The notes under the pieces: model-generated
What the model was told of the DNA's origin: nothing
Databases searched by the model: none
What the model saw: only the letters and a program-made list of their open reading frames with translations
Shown here: piece by piece, positions 46,225 through 56,822 of the stretch
Layout: every line of letters starts with the position of its first letter
Position numbering within the stretch: the stretch's first letter is position 1
From: Drosophila miranda
Lineage: Eukaryota > Arthropoda > Insecta > Diptera > Drosophilidae
Assembly (NCBI RefSeq): GCF_003369915.1
Contig: NC_046674.1
Location: forward strand, 25,175,657 to 25,239,656
DNA: 64,000 nucleotides
Direction of reading: 5' to 3'
Program-made: the position numbers and the translations under genes

Positions 46225-46706
46225 TCAATATTCCTTATTAAAATAGTCGCGTATGCTGCGCTTTACAATGGGCGTCAGTTGGGAGACCTGCTTCTGAACG
46301 TCATCGGTGCCCTTATCCTTGTGATAGTAGACCGTGAAGTAAACAATTAATCCAACTACGACGACCAGGACAATGATTGAGCAGAGAATGCTCATCAGCA
46401 ATTTGCAGGCACAGTTACAGCAGCTAAAATGGATAACACAGATGGATTAGAGAGAGTAAGATATATTTGAATATGAACTACGAGTACAGATGAAAATATC
46501 AGAAGTGACATGGAAATGCTGTTCCTGTTCGATCAAACCGCAACAAAAATTAACCACCATGAACTGTCCCTTACTATTCCTTGATATTTTTTGGGAAGTC
46601 AAGCAGTCGTGATGCAATGAATGAGTCAGAAATCAGTCACTGTCCGTACTTACCAGCAAACCACTTTGCCGGGGCATTTGAGACATTCGCAGAGAGCGTT
46701 GCACAT
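46225..46706 (-). CDS. Small cysteine-rich single-pass membrane protein
   Basis: Two exons, 46706-46654 and 46423-46225, join in frame to 83 residues. The first exon ends in a GTAAGT donor. The N-terminus is MCNALCECLKCPGKVVCCCC followed by NCAC, at least 11 cysteines in the first 25 residues. Next comes a strongly hydrophobic segment (LLMSILCSIIVLVVVVGLIV), then a charged C-terminal tail YYHKDKGTDDVQKQ and RDYFNKEY. This layout suggests a tail-out membrane protein with a palmitoylated or metal-binding cysteine cluster at the membrane face. It is too fragmented to appear as a single open frame. I do not know its D. melanogaster name. Function unknown. Confidence 0.7.
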
Positions 46707-47985
46707 GTTGAATGCAGTCGACGGGTACTATGTGTTAATTATAAGGAAGGTGTCGTATATAAGGCGAATCTTAACCGCAGCTCTCCTGGTGTTCGATGTG
46801 TCGTTGGCCAAAACAAATTAACAACTGAAATGTTTGCTACTCGTATTGCCCACATATCAGGCCGACAGGTATTGGGAAACGCAGCGAAAGCTTTAATCAT
46901 ATCGGTTCAAAGAGGACGGAAAAAACAATATATTGTACTGATAACGAGTCGGTTATTATTAACACCAACGCAGAGGTGCGAGGTAGATAGGGAAAAGAGC
47001 TTACGAACTTAAGCACAGAATATGCTTTCATTAGTTATTTTTGTGGTTGTGTGTACCAATTGACTCCGACTGGTATCGGATAGCCTTCCATCTGAATGTG
47101 GGTACTGTCGTCCTGGTAGACAACATAATATACAATGCCACCAGTTAGAGAGAGAAAACCAAAGTTAAATTTTACTCCTTATCACCTCCACAGACTTCAA
47201 TCATAAACTTAGGAGCAAACTGAAAAAAACCAAAATCATTACCTAAATCAAACCATAGGGCAGACAGCTTGAGTATTTTCAGAAGCAAATACATCTATAT
47301 TTATGATCTATAAAACTTTAGCGTTTTTGATTGGGTCGGCACAGATATTTCCAGGTGATTCAGAAAACAGACAAGTGGACAGTCAAACCATGCAATGGCA
47401 GTGACAAATCGGTCAGAGTCGGAGATAACAATATACAGTATATAACAACGTTGAAGATTGATTATGGACAGGAAATAGCCCACCCTTTCGGCTAGAAGAG
47501 GTTCGGATGAGCAGTTTTCTATTCTTAAATTACTAATCAACAGGGAACATTTCGTATCAAGTTCTTTAGGAGCCCTCTTGAAAGGATTATTATTCGTGAT
47601 GAACATTTTTCGGGAATTTACCTTAGCCAAGTTAATTGTTTAATAGCACTGGAAATCTACAAGTATATTATAACATAGATTATAGCGCAATAATCAATAA
47701 ACCTGCGAATCTCTGATAAGGTTTTGGTACGAATCTGAAAATCATATTTATCTACTAAATAATTTCTCTTTAACACACATAATGTTAACCAAACGTCGAT
47801 AGCCAACATAAAACCCCTTTTCAGTCTGTTAGTCCCCATTAATGCAGGTCGCTGAAATCCATTTTTTTATGGCGACACATGAAACCAATTGCTGATCTAA
47901 GCGATTTGAACGAGTTCTTTGAAAACCTATGTACATCAGCAAACCACACGCTCCAAGCTCAGTTTTATTCAGTTTGTATTCAAAG

Positions 47986-49017
47986 ATGGTCACACAGAAG
48001 GTTCCCTTCGTTTTGCTGGTTCTTGCTCAGGCGACTGCGAATGCAGCGTGGCTGTTGCCCAAGGCTGGCTTCAACGAATCCAGCTACAGTGTCCGTCATC
48101 TGTCGATGCATTACTCGAGAGTATTTCTCAGTGTGACAGTAAAAGGGAACGATTCACCCACACTAATCGAGGCCCAGTGGCCGGTATCGCGCTTTCCAAT
48201 GCCAACTGTGATATTTCCCCACCGCGACGTACACGCGAATGGGGCTCATTCCGATTGTACGCTGCTGCAGCAAGCGCATTGGTCGCAGGTGGACAGCCTC
48301 AGTCGCTTGTGGGTTATGGATGTCGGCTGGCCGGGCAGCAGGTGTTCCCCCAGGCTGTTCGTCTTTGATTTGATACGCAACAATGCGGAGCTTCTGAGAA
48401 TTGACTGCGGTCAGCACATTGACTCCAACAACACCCAAAGCTTGGTTGTAAAATTGGGACCCAGGATAGAGAGCTGCAAACTTGAACGACACATATATTT
48501 CATCCAGGGCCAAAGCCCGCATATTCTGGCCTACGACATACTGGAGCAGACCTGGCGAAGTCGTTCCCTGAAGAGCCACAAGTACGAGAGCATGCAGCAA
48601 TCATTTCCCATCAAGCCAATTGACTTCACTTTTGGTCTTCAGGGCGAATTAATTGTTGCCGATCAAGATGGCGGGCTCTATAGCTCCGTAGACGTTCTGC
48701 AATGGGAAGAGAATGCTGGATTTTCCTCCAATTCTCTAGAAAAAAAACACATACAACTCACCCGTCTGGGCACCCTTTTGGGCAAGGCTCGCAGCATGAT
48801 CATGGACAGCTTGGGAACCTTGTACTATGCCATATCCAAGTTTGGAGCGGTTGTGCGGTGTGTCCAGCTGGCTAACATCACGGCCGAGGGTAATGAAATC
48901 ATCTATCTGACATCGAAAAACATACAACAAATATTTTTTGGCACCAATGGCGCCGTGTGGGTACTAAGTGATCGTGTCTTGAAGACACAAGATATGTGTT
49001 TTCCTGGAATTTTGTAA
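47986..49017 (+). CDS. Yellow/major-royal-jelly-protein family secreted protein
   Basis: The start at 47986 gives MVTQKVPFVLLVLAQATANA, a clear signal peptide, and 343 residues; an upstream in-frame ATG would precede the signal and is less likely. MRJP/Yellow landmarks follow: a weak SVRHLSMHYSRVFLSV strand, then QVDSLSRLWVMDVGWPG (the family D-x-x-x-R-LWVLD motif), CSPRLFVFDL, HILAYDIL, PIDFTFGLQGELIVADQDGG and TKNIQQIFFGTNGAVWVLSD. The protein is shorter than Yellow itself (about 540), in the range I remember for yellow-k. It lacks introns. The closing residues CFPGIL include a cysteine that may pair within the propeller. Role: secreted beta-propeller, possibly cuticle or pigmentation related; not known for this member. 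Convergent with the BAG2-like gene. Confidence 0.88.
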   Translation: MVTQKVPFVLLVLAQATANAAWLLPKAGFNESSYSVRHLSMHYSRVFLSVTVKGNDSPTLIEAQWPVSRFPMPTVIFPHRDVHANGAHSDCTLLQQAHWSQVDSLSRLWVMDVGWPGSRCSPRLFVFDLIRNNAELLRIDCGQHIDSNNTQSLVVKLGPRIESCKLERHIYFIQGQSPHILAYDILEQTWRSRSLKSHKYESMQQSFPIKPIDFTFGLQGELIVADQDGGLYSSVDVLQWEENAGFSSNSLEKKHIQLTRLGTLLGKARSMIMDSLGTLYYAISKFGAVVRCVQLANITAEGNEIIYLTSKNIQQIFFGTNGAVWVLSDRVLKTQDMCFPGIL

Positions 49018-49260
49018 AACGATATGCACATTTAAACTGTTACTTAAAATGACTAAATATATAAACCAAAAGCAAACAAATTGTAAGACCTTTCCGCCGC
49101 TTAATCGATACTATTTGGCCAAAACTGATTCCAACGTTCCCAAAAGACTCAGAATTGTTTATATTCCGTGCATTTCGTTTACTTGTTTTTATTTGGTGAC
49201 GTGATTCGTTTTGGTTCGATAATAATGCTATGTACTTTAAATGGGTCAAAAACAATCAAA

Positions 49261-49958
49261 TTAATGGCTAACAGTTTGCTTGTTTAAGTAACCCATTAGG
49301 GCCTGCAATCGCTTCTTGATGTTCTTCTGGTCGTCCAAAGTACAACCAAGTAGAGCGCTCTCAAATTTCTTGTCGATCGGTCCGACATCGGCCTCGGACA
49401 GAGTGTCCAGATGTCCAGACGGATCCATGGCACTACTGCAGCACGCGTTCAAGTACAGCTGGCAACGTTGGCGGCCGATCACAGGATCTCCCATTTTTAT
49501 CATAGTGTCGATCAAAGAATTTATTTGACTAAGAGAATCCTCCTGAGAGTTGTCACGCACTGTGCGCACATTTAGCTCAACAGTTCCCAGGCGTGAGCTG
49601 ACGCGCTGTATGTACAACATGATCTCCTCGCGCTCGGCTACAGGGGAAGAGAGGGATTACATTGTTATCCGTTTCCCGTTTCCGTGAGGTATTATGTGAG
49701 AATCTATTACTTACACTCTCTCATCTTCTGAAGCTTATCGTTGCTTTTGATCAGATCCATAGACATTAAAAGGTAGTCTTTCATCTCTTGTAAATTGAGA
49801 GCATCCTTGCGAAGCTTCTCTACACGTGCATCAATCTGATCCAATATGTTAACAAATCTGTAAGTTGTTCAGAGTTTAGTTATGGTTTGCAAATGTTTAA
49901 TTCGTATTTACCTCTCGTTGGCATTTATTGATCTGTTGAATGTTTTCGTCGGGTTCAT
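49261..49958 (-). CDS. BAG2 homologue, Hsp70 co-chaperone
   Basis: Exons 49958-49912, 49857-49715 and 49637-49261 give 188 residues. The start MNPTKTFNRSINANER was chosen because only this frame joins exon 2 without a stop; the overlapping ATG eight bases upstream is out of frame. Exon 2 encodes a coiled coil (FVNILDQIDARVEKLRKDAL), and exon 3 contains the BAG2-type domain: NSLIDTMIKMGDP, QLYLNACCSSAM and the hallmark DKKFESALLGCTLDDQKNIK near the C-terminus (human: [20 protein letters not shown]). BAG2 is a nucleotide-exchange factor for Hsp70 that inhibits the CHIP ubiquitin ligase. The D. melanogaster orthologue is, I believe, CG7945. Confidence 0.92.
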
Positions 49959-50251
49959 TGGTTTTCATATGAAAAGAAACAAGCAAATTAAGACTGTTAG
50001 ACCGCTCTGCTATGGCTCAGCTCTCCACTTATAGAAATACATAAGGTCTACAAATAATGACCCGAGAGCCGCTTACACACAGGTTTCGAAGCTGTGTGGG
50101 CGTCTTTCGGAGGTACTTTAGCTATCACCATTATGTTATAAATAAATAAACGAATGAAGCTGGTAGCAGTATGAGGTGGGGAAATAACAAAAGAAATGAA
50201 ACGTTTGTGCCTGTCGTTTTGTGTTGTGGTCTCTATAAGTTTTGATTGATT

Positions 50252-50971
50252 TTATGTAGGATGGAATAACAACCTGTCCAGTGCTCTACTGTCGTCGACT
50301 AGTCCATATGAGCTGTTGCTGCCATTGTCACTGGCGCTGGAGACTGCTGTGGATGTGGAAGGCACCGCGCCTGAACGAAGGCTGTGCAAATAGTCGAAAT
50401 TCATTGGTGACTCCGAGTGGTGGACGCTGGAAGAGTTTTGTCGATGAAGATGATTCTCGCTGGGACGCTGCGCTGATTGCGCATCAATTTCCATCTCCTG
50501 CGGCTGATCCAGAGTGAAATCAAACTGCCTGCGTTTGCGTTTTCCAAACAAGTGTTAATCGCTGTGGGTCTCCGTGCTGCTTGCTGCCTACTGTGGCTTC
50601 GCTTTTGGCCGTTTGGTGGCTACTTTTGGAATGTCTTAAGCTTTTTGAGTAGGTGTCGGAGAAGTGTTTGATGCTTTTGCTTATTTTTTATATTTTGTTT
50701 ATACACACACACACACACGCAAGCTGTAAGAAGAGAGAGAGAGACGGAGTGCTCATTTAGTATTTAATTACCTATCGGCTGGTGTGCTGTTAAAATATGC
50801 GTCCGGCCAGGCGACACTATAGTCATCATTGGACCCCGGCCTCGACCCCTCATCATCCTCGCAAGGAAATCGAGGATGGAGCTCAGGGCCCTCAGAAGGC
50901 GGCGGCGTTTCTTCACTGCAGTGACGTCGTTTGCGAAAAATACTTCGCAAATTTTGCAGCATATTTTCCAT
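50252..50971 (-). CDS. Unrecognised acidic/serine-rich protein
   Basis: Two exons, 50971-50772 and 50528-50252, give 158 residues starting MENMLQNLRSIFRKRRHCSE. The acceptor (CGCAAACGCAG) has a weak pyrimidine tract and was chosen because it keeps the frame across the junction (STPADR|QFDFTLDQPQ). A basic patch FRKRRH near the N-terminus could be a nuclear signal. The rest is rich in P, E, S and D (TPPPSEGPELHP, SSSVHHSESP, STSTAVSSAS) and likely disordered, ending ALDRLLFHPT. Two DRE sites lie upstream at 51321-51348. An alternative reading with exon 2 extended upstream (MFGKRKRRQFDF) would create a separate start. I do not recognise the family. Confidence 0.65.
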
Positions 50972-51320
50972 TCAGTTTTCGTATGTTTTCTTTTGTTTCT
51001 TACGTGTGCACAAATGAACGACAATTTTTGGGCAATAATCACCTAGTTGCCTTGTTCGTCCCAGGGACTCGATTTCGCTGTTCGTATATTTAAATAGATT
51101 GATTACCTGCGGCTTGGTAACAATTTGAAGCAAGCGGTGTTTTAATTTCACGTTTTACAAAAATAATTTTTTCGTTTTAACTCTGAAGTGATTTTCTTAC
51201 ATTTTTGAGCAGGTTTGTTTACTTTTTTTATTTTTTTATTTACCTTAAATTTATTTTCCTAGAGATGAAACATTTGTCTTTGTACAACATTAGAGATGGA
51301 GAAGCATCGATCATTAATTC

Positions 51321-51348
51321 TATCGATGTTTATAGACCACTATCGATA
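51321..51348 (-). promoter_or_regulatory. Paired DRE sites upstream of the minus-strand gene
   Basis: TATCGATG at 51321-51328 and TATCGATA at 51341-51348, about 350 bases upstream of the ATG at 50971. DREF-type elements mark many TATA-less housekeeping promoters in Drosophila. Confidence 0.55.
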
Positions 51349-51839
51349 ATCTGAATTACTTTTTAGAGCTTATGGTGCTATAACATTAGACTTTGCTAAC
51401 TTTGCTGCGAAGACAGAGATATCATGAGTGACAACACGCAAAATTAGTGTTCGTTGCCGTCTTTGGACACGTCTCCCGGCTATCAGTCGAAGAACTGCAA
51501 CACATTTTGGGACAAAAAGATGTTTTCCATCACGCACACTCAGTCAGACAGCAAAATTGGATGTAAAACGTATAGCAATCGATAATTGCTGCGCCTTGCT
51601 CAGCTGTAAAGCCAAACTGACGCATACATATACATAAGCATATCTCTCGCTCTCACTGCATGCTTTTCGCAATGGCTATCTCTGTTTTTGCAGTTAGTCG
51701 GTTAGCAAAGTCTAGTGTCATATGGCCATTAGAATCCTCATTAATTTTGTTTTTAATAAAACGTATGACTTTAAATTACTCAGCTTGGCAGCTTTAGCTT
51801 TTATTTAGCCCTAAACTCTTTGGGACGGATTTCATACGG

Positions 51840-52195
51840 CACTAGCCGAATATTAGTTATTTTTATGCATAAATTCACCCATCATATCAAAATAAGCCAA
51901 AACCAAATATCCGCCATGTTTTAAGACAATGGAGCGTACTATTTTCTACGCTACATCGTCTCCAACTTTAAATATTAAAGTTATGTTTTTTGCATATTCG
52001 TTGACGATAATAAATAGTCCCAGCTCTCATGGGCACAATCTTATCCAAAATGAACCTCTGAATCGTGGATTTCATAGCTGATCCGTCCTGTACGACGTAT
52101 CGAAACAGTGGTCTATGTAGATCCCACGAGTAATAGGCAATGTGTTGGTCCGCAAGGCTAGATGCCAGTACCTGGATTGCTTGACTCCAAAATTC
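51840..52195 (-). pseudogene. Decayed coding sequence, family not recognised
   Basis: On the minus strand from 52195 to 51968 a frame is open for 75 codons without an ATG at its start. It reads FWSQAIQVLASSLADQHIAY, then SWDLHRPLFRYVVQDGS and LDKIVPMRAGTIYYRQR. Protein-like sequence (IVRSIVLKHGGYLVLAYFDM) resumes in another frame to about 51840. The phrases look like folded-protein sequence and not repeat DNA, so I take it as a broken gene copy; its source is not recognised. It could also be part of an undescribed gene with introns. Confidence 0.35.
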
Positions 52196-52364
52196 ATATT
52201 AAAGAATATACATATAAAATACTTATTTTATGGTGCTTGAATTCCACCAGACTTCAAATCCAATCTAGACTGCAAGACAGAAATAGCAATAGACAAAACG
52301 ATACACAAGTGTTGGAATGTGGGGGAAATCGATAAGAAAATCAGTAAACACACAAGTGGTAGAG

Positions 52365-53276
52365 TCAGGTTTGTCGTTTTATTTGGGGCGGCAAATTTAA
52401 ATCACGTACACACAAAGCCGTACGCGACCACTGACAACTTTTTGAGGCAATATCAAAGAAATAATAAAACGGACATTGCTGCAGAGTGGGATGTCCTTTC
52501 ACACAGTAAATGAAAAACTCGCATCGCTGCATATGGGGATACAGATGTTGTCCGTAGGTGGGGCAGTGGATGAACTCATTCCACACAGCTACACCCGAGT
52601 TTATGTTCGCATTGGGAGCAATTGGATTCGTAGAAGGATCCTCTTCAGGAGCACCCAACGTGCATTGGGCCCTCTCCGGTACATCGCACTTTCCAGTCAT
52701 CGCATTCCAATGCAGTTCCGAGCTGCACTCCTGCAGTATAGCCTGTCCATAATAGCAGATGTAGTAATTGCTACAGCTGCTGGAGCTGCCTATATAAACG
52801 ATCCGATCGTTGGACTGCTGTTGCGTTAACGTGGCACAGTAGGTAGCCGCATCCGTAATCATTTTGTTGAAATCGTTGTCACCGTCGTTCGGCGGAATTG
52901 CGTTTTCCATGCCGCTCTCTGTGTCGTTTCTGCATCTCACATTCCCCGCTGTATCGCAGAGCTTGCTATCAGAATTGAAGAGCATTGTGGGTGGACAGGA
53001 GGCCAAGACAGCATCACCGTTCTCCACGCACAGATAAAACATTTGGCAGTCTTCAGCATGCGGCACAAATTCACCAACCAAATGATTGGCACACAGGCTT
53101 CCGCCATTCTGTCGTATGGTCACCGAATTAGTGGGCTTCCAGAGCTTCCAGTTTTTCTGGGCCGCGGCCATACAGCTTAGCGCCAAAAAACCAATGACTG
53201 CTAGAAGTGGAGAGACAGTGGTTATTTTATTTAACTTTTACATTACATGATTGTATCTACTTGTATTGAATTTCAT
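52365..53276 (-). CDS. Secreted chitin-binding protein with three CBM14 domains
   Basis: A 16-base first coding exon (53276-53261) supplies MKFNT, joined to 53200-52365; together they give 283 residues and a full signal peptide MKFNTTVIGFLALSCMAAAQ. Three peritrophin-A (CBM14) domains follow, each with six spaced cysteines. The first runs from CANHLVGEFVPHAEDC to RC, the second from CATL with YYICYYGQAILQEC, and the third from CPTYGQHLYPHMQRCEFFIYC to LC. CBM14 domains bind chitin in the peritrophic matrix or cuticle. First of five minus-strand relatives in tandem. Without the tiny first exon the protein would lack most of its signal peptide. Confidence 0.9.
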
Positions 53277-53279
53277 CGT

Positions 53280-54285
53280 ATTCATCCTGATTCGTGTGTC
53301 AAGCTCCAGTAAAGCGCAGTTTTATTCTAATAACGTATTACACGAAGAACTTGGCATATATGCCATACAGGCGACGTCTAGATACCTCGCCCTCAATATC
53401 AGAAAATTAACATTTTCAACTGCGTGTAGACGAAGTCGATAACGGGGCCAAAACAACAAACTATTTCAGATACAATTTTTTTTGCAAAAAAAATTCCGTT
53501 TCTTTCCCCTTCAACCAATCGATTGATGGCATTGAGACGCATCCCGTACTATTGATTTCAGAACCCAAAAAAAAAAGGAATACCGAGATTACCTCGGAGA
53601 GATGAGTGGCGTAGCCACCTGCAATTATGTTCGATGACCTTGTCGAGTAAATGGTTGATATCGGTCAATGGTTCCTTTTCGTCTGATTTTAGCACTTGTT
53701 TTGGTTCAAGGTTCATTCTTAGCAAAGATATGATATCAGATCAGATATGAGTTAGCATGATTCACAACGCAGCTCCAGCGAAAGTTATTTTCAAGGCTGA
53801 GCGCCCTTAGTGATGCTACGAAATGTGCTTCCCAGCAAAAAACTGACACATGTACTAGAGTCCTGCATGAACCGGCAACCGAATCGATTCGTTTGGATTC
53901 GGGACTCGCTTCGTTCGAATCGCTCGTTTAAAACAGATTGAACGAAGAAGGTCTTGTCATGTGTCTTGTCATGGGTGTCGAGCAATTCTCTGAAAGTCAG
54001 AGGACATACGAGCTAAACTTGCTGATGTAATCCACAGTGCTCGGATTCGGCTTTCAGTGAGGTGATTCGGGGCGATTCGAATCTGACTGAATGCAGGATT
54101 CGTAATGATCGAACGCATTTAAGGCTCATAAGTATAGCTGTGATTTTATGAATACTGAATATCGATAATATCTTCAAATCAGTTTACTATTATCTAAAAC
54201 TAATTTGTTTAGAGTACACAAAAGTGACCCACAATCAAAGAATGTCCCCAAAGCTTAGAGTACATACTAAAGTTTTATTATCATT
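53280..54285. other. Intergenic spacer within the CBM14 cluster
   Basis: No gene recognised. It contains repeated GATTCG/CGAATC words near 53878-54100 that can pair as small hairpins. This is the widest spacer in the cluster. Confidence 0.5.
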
Positions 54286-55163
54286 TCATTGAAATTTCCT
54301 TTGGTTATAGCACTTGGCCTGGCTTAGAACCACACAGGATCGCTTCTCGTGGTCCCAGCCATAAAAGAAAGGACACTGCTGTACAATTAAGTATCCCAGG
54401 CGACATTGGTAGAAATAATTGCAATTATCTGGGTGCGGGTAAATATCCATTGTATGCCGTTTGCACTGCTCCCGGGGATTATTTGTGGATGCCTAAAAGA
54501 ATATACAAATTTTGAAGGCATTGCTTATAAGAATCTTCGATCTGTTAAACCCACCAGGCATCGCACATTCTCGGGATGATCGCATTTGCCAGTGCGGGGA
54601 TTGAAGTGCAAGGTGGCCGCACAGTTCATGGAATACGGCTCACCCTGATAGCAAACATAGTAGTCCGTGCAGGAATTTTGATTTGCCATTAATATGATGC
54701 GGCTCTTGTTATCCTCTCGTGGGCAAATACTGGTCACAATTATATCCACACTCGGGGCAAATACTGTCGTGTTGCTGCCAGGTCCATCGATGGACGTTGG
54801 AGTTGATGTGGCGTTCAGTGATTCGGCTGCTAGAGTACTATTAGGAGGCGATTCGGTATTGACAACTGTTGAGCTATCTGTACTGGAATCTAATTCTGGT
54901 GTATTATCCGTCTCCACAGCCTGTCCTGAGCGACAATCAATATCGCCCATTGGCTCGCACATTTCCGTATCGGAGCTGAAGTATTCGCCGTCAGGGCATT
55001 CACCGTCATATGAATCATTTCCGTTACAGAAAATGTAGTGTGCGCAGCTCTTTTGAGAGGAAACAAAGCCCCCATCATTGCCAATGCACTCGGCAAATTC
55101 GTCCGCCTGGCATCTGCCAAAAAGGAAGCCCATTAGAAACAAGAAAACACAAAGCTTCGACAT
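54286..55163 (-). CDS. Secreted chitin-binding protein with three CBM14 domains
   Basis: Exons 55163-54555 and 54492-54286 give 271 residues. The start at 55163 begins the signal peptide MSKLCVFLFLMGFLFGRCQA; an ATG nine codons upstream would put charged residues before it. The CBM14 domains are ECIGNDGGFVSSQKSC to DC, a middle one with SCTDYYVCYQGEPYSMNC, and a third in exon 2, QCKRHTMDIYPHPDNC with FYQCRLGYLIVQQC. A serine/threonine-rich linker with many N-x-S/T sites separates domains 1 and 2 and is probably glycosylated. The intron position between domains 2 and 3 is the same as in the gene at 56823-57648, so the two are close paralogues. Confidence 0.92.
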
Positions 55164-55314
55164 CTTCTCTGTATCGTTCCAAAAAGTCAACTACTCATGT
55201 GACTGTGTAGTCACCGGGGTTTTCTTGCCGTCATTTGGGACATACGAGTATAGGAATTTAATTTGCTTAGGAACACGGTTGGTATCTTCTTTATTAACGA
55301 CTCTCTGGGGAATC

Positions 55315-55911
55315 TTACATGAATAGCCGTATCATGCGATAAGGTTTTGTCGCAATACATTGTTCTTGCGCGGCATCGAAATGAAAATTCTGCGGGCACT
55401 GCTGGATAAGGAGAAAATCCCCCATACATTGATAGTAGTAGTTAATATTGGCCGGGTAGGGATAGACCTTGTTTCGGCCGCTCGTCTTGCAGATTACATG
55501 GACATCGGTGCTCGAAATGGTTGTTGCTGCTACTGCTGGTGCGGCTGTTGAGGCTGTTGAGGCTGTTGAGGCTGCTGAAGTAGGGCTAATCGTATATGAT
55601 GGGCGAGGACTCGATGTCGTTGGGGCAGATGTGCTATCTGGCTTGGGGTTTTCCGGTACAGCGGGCTCTGGTGCAGGGGAAACGATTTGTTCTTCATTTG
55701 CACCATAGCAATAGACAGGCTCCAGGCAATCCCCATTACAGTAGTAGGAATCGTCTCCGTTACAGTGAACGAACTCGCTGCACGACTGGTCGGGATTTGT
55801 CACCTTATTAATGATCACTCCCTGACATTCTTGTAGGAATGCCGCCCCCACCTGATGGCCAGGCAGCAGGCAGCCAAAGAGTAACAACAACTTCCACATA
55901 TAGGCTTTCAA
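55315..55911 (-). CDS. Secreted CBM14 protein with one canonical and one altered domain
   Basis: Single exon, 198 residues, with signal peptide MKAYMWKLLLLFGCLLPGHQ. The first cysteine domain (ECQGVIINKVTNPDQSC, HCNGDDSYYCNGDCLEPVYC) keeps six or more cysteines, but its second half is compressed compared with standard CBM14. The second (VICKTSGRNKVYPYPANINY, YYQCMGDFLLIQQC) is canonical. The linker is rich in P, S, T and A, including a TASTASTAA run encoded by a GCTGTTGAG repeat on the plus strand. A TATA box (CTATAAAGG, plus-strand 55941-55950) lies about 35 bases before the ATG, so the leader must be very short. Confidence 0.9.
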   Translation of the reverse strand: MKAYMWKLLLLFGCLLPGHQVGAAFLQECQGVIINKVTNPDQSCSEFVHCNGDDSYYCNGDCLEPVYCYGANEEQIVSPAPEPAVPENPKPDSTSAPTTSSPRPSYTISPTSAASTASTASTAAPAVAATTISSTDVHVICKTSGRNKVYPYPANINYYYQCMGDFLLIQQCPQNFHFDAAQEQCIATKPYRMIRLFM

Positions 55912-56086
55912 CTGTTCCCATCTTCCAGGTCAGGGCCTCCTTTATAGGTGGGAGTCCGCTTCGGTTCGCTCGTCAATGAGATAAGGCTCTGGCTATAAGC
56001 TCAATTTATTTGCTAGCTAAATTGATTTTATTTGACAAGACACGGGGCTAATTAAAAATGTTTTCTCTACTTTAGCTCTCACTACT

Positions 56087-56602
56087 TCAGCGTACAGTAC
56101 AGTCCATGGAGCTCCGGGTACGTCCGCCACAAGCTCCAGTCGTAGCATTGAATGCATATCCAATGGGACACTGCTCCACAAGCAGAAAGCCGTCCACGCA
56201 GTAGTAAAAGTAGTTACAATTCTGGGGATAGCTGAACCTTTTGGTTACCCCCTGATGACACTGCTCTCGCACATCCAGCGGCGAGGCTGTGGAGAGGATC
56301 GGCGATCGTGACGTTGACGTTGATGTTGACGTTGACGTTGAATTAAGCGGCGCAACAGTGGAATTGCCCGAAATGATTGGCTCGTTGCAATAGAAGGCGA
56401 CATTGCAAGTGATGTTGTCCACACAGAACGTCGAGTCCTGGCCAGAGCAGTTGATGTAGGCATAGCTGCAGTTGGGCCGCGTGTTGTTTATGAATCCGAA
56501 TTGGTTATTGCATTCTGTAATGTTGAGGCCATGGATGCCACAGGCCACGATAATAGCGCCACAAACGATCAGGCCAAAGTCAAAGCGCAAGGAGGGCCCC
56601 AT
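56087..56602 (-). CDS. Secreted CBM14 protein with altered first domain
   Basis: Single exon, 171 residues, with hydrophobic leader MGPSLRFDFGLIVCGAIIVA. The first domain (ECNNQFGFINNTRPNC, NCSGQDSTFCVDNITCNVAF) has the same compressed cysteine pattern as its neighbour at 55315-55911. The second (QCHQGVTKRFSYPQNC, FYYCVDGFLLVEQC) is standard CBM14. A short STSTSTSTS linker lies between. Several N-x-T sites suggest glycosylation. A TATA box CTATAAAAAG is at about 56636-56645 on the plus strand. A paralogue of the preceding gene by domain layout. Confidence 0.9.
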   Translation of the reverse strand: MGPSLRFDFGLIVCGAIIVACGIHGLNITECNNQFGFINNTRPNCSYAYINCSGQDSTFCVDNITCNVAFYCNEPIISGNSTVAPLNSTSTSTSTSTSRSPILSTASPLDVREQCHQGVTKRFSYPQNCNYFYYCVDGFLLVEQCPIGYAFNATTGACGGRTRSSMDCTVR

Positions 56603-56822
56603 TGTCGATCAGTATGGATGTGGAGCTGTGTGCTAAGCTTTTTATAGTCGACACTGTTCAGCAGGTGGCAATCAAGATATTTGAAATAAGTTATATTTAA
56701 TTAAACGCTGTAACTTATCAATAAATATCCCCTCTTATCTCCTACGTGTACACAACTCTATGGAACTGAAATGAGTTTTTCTGGCTGCTTTGGGCTTTCC
56801 GAGACCGGAAGCACAGACGTGC

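Noticed and set aside
46581-47012. 143-codon plus-strand ORF
   Set aside because: It overlaps the first exon of the minus-strand cysteine-rich membrane gene on the opposite strand and has no family features; a shadow frame.
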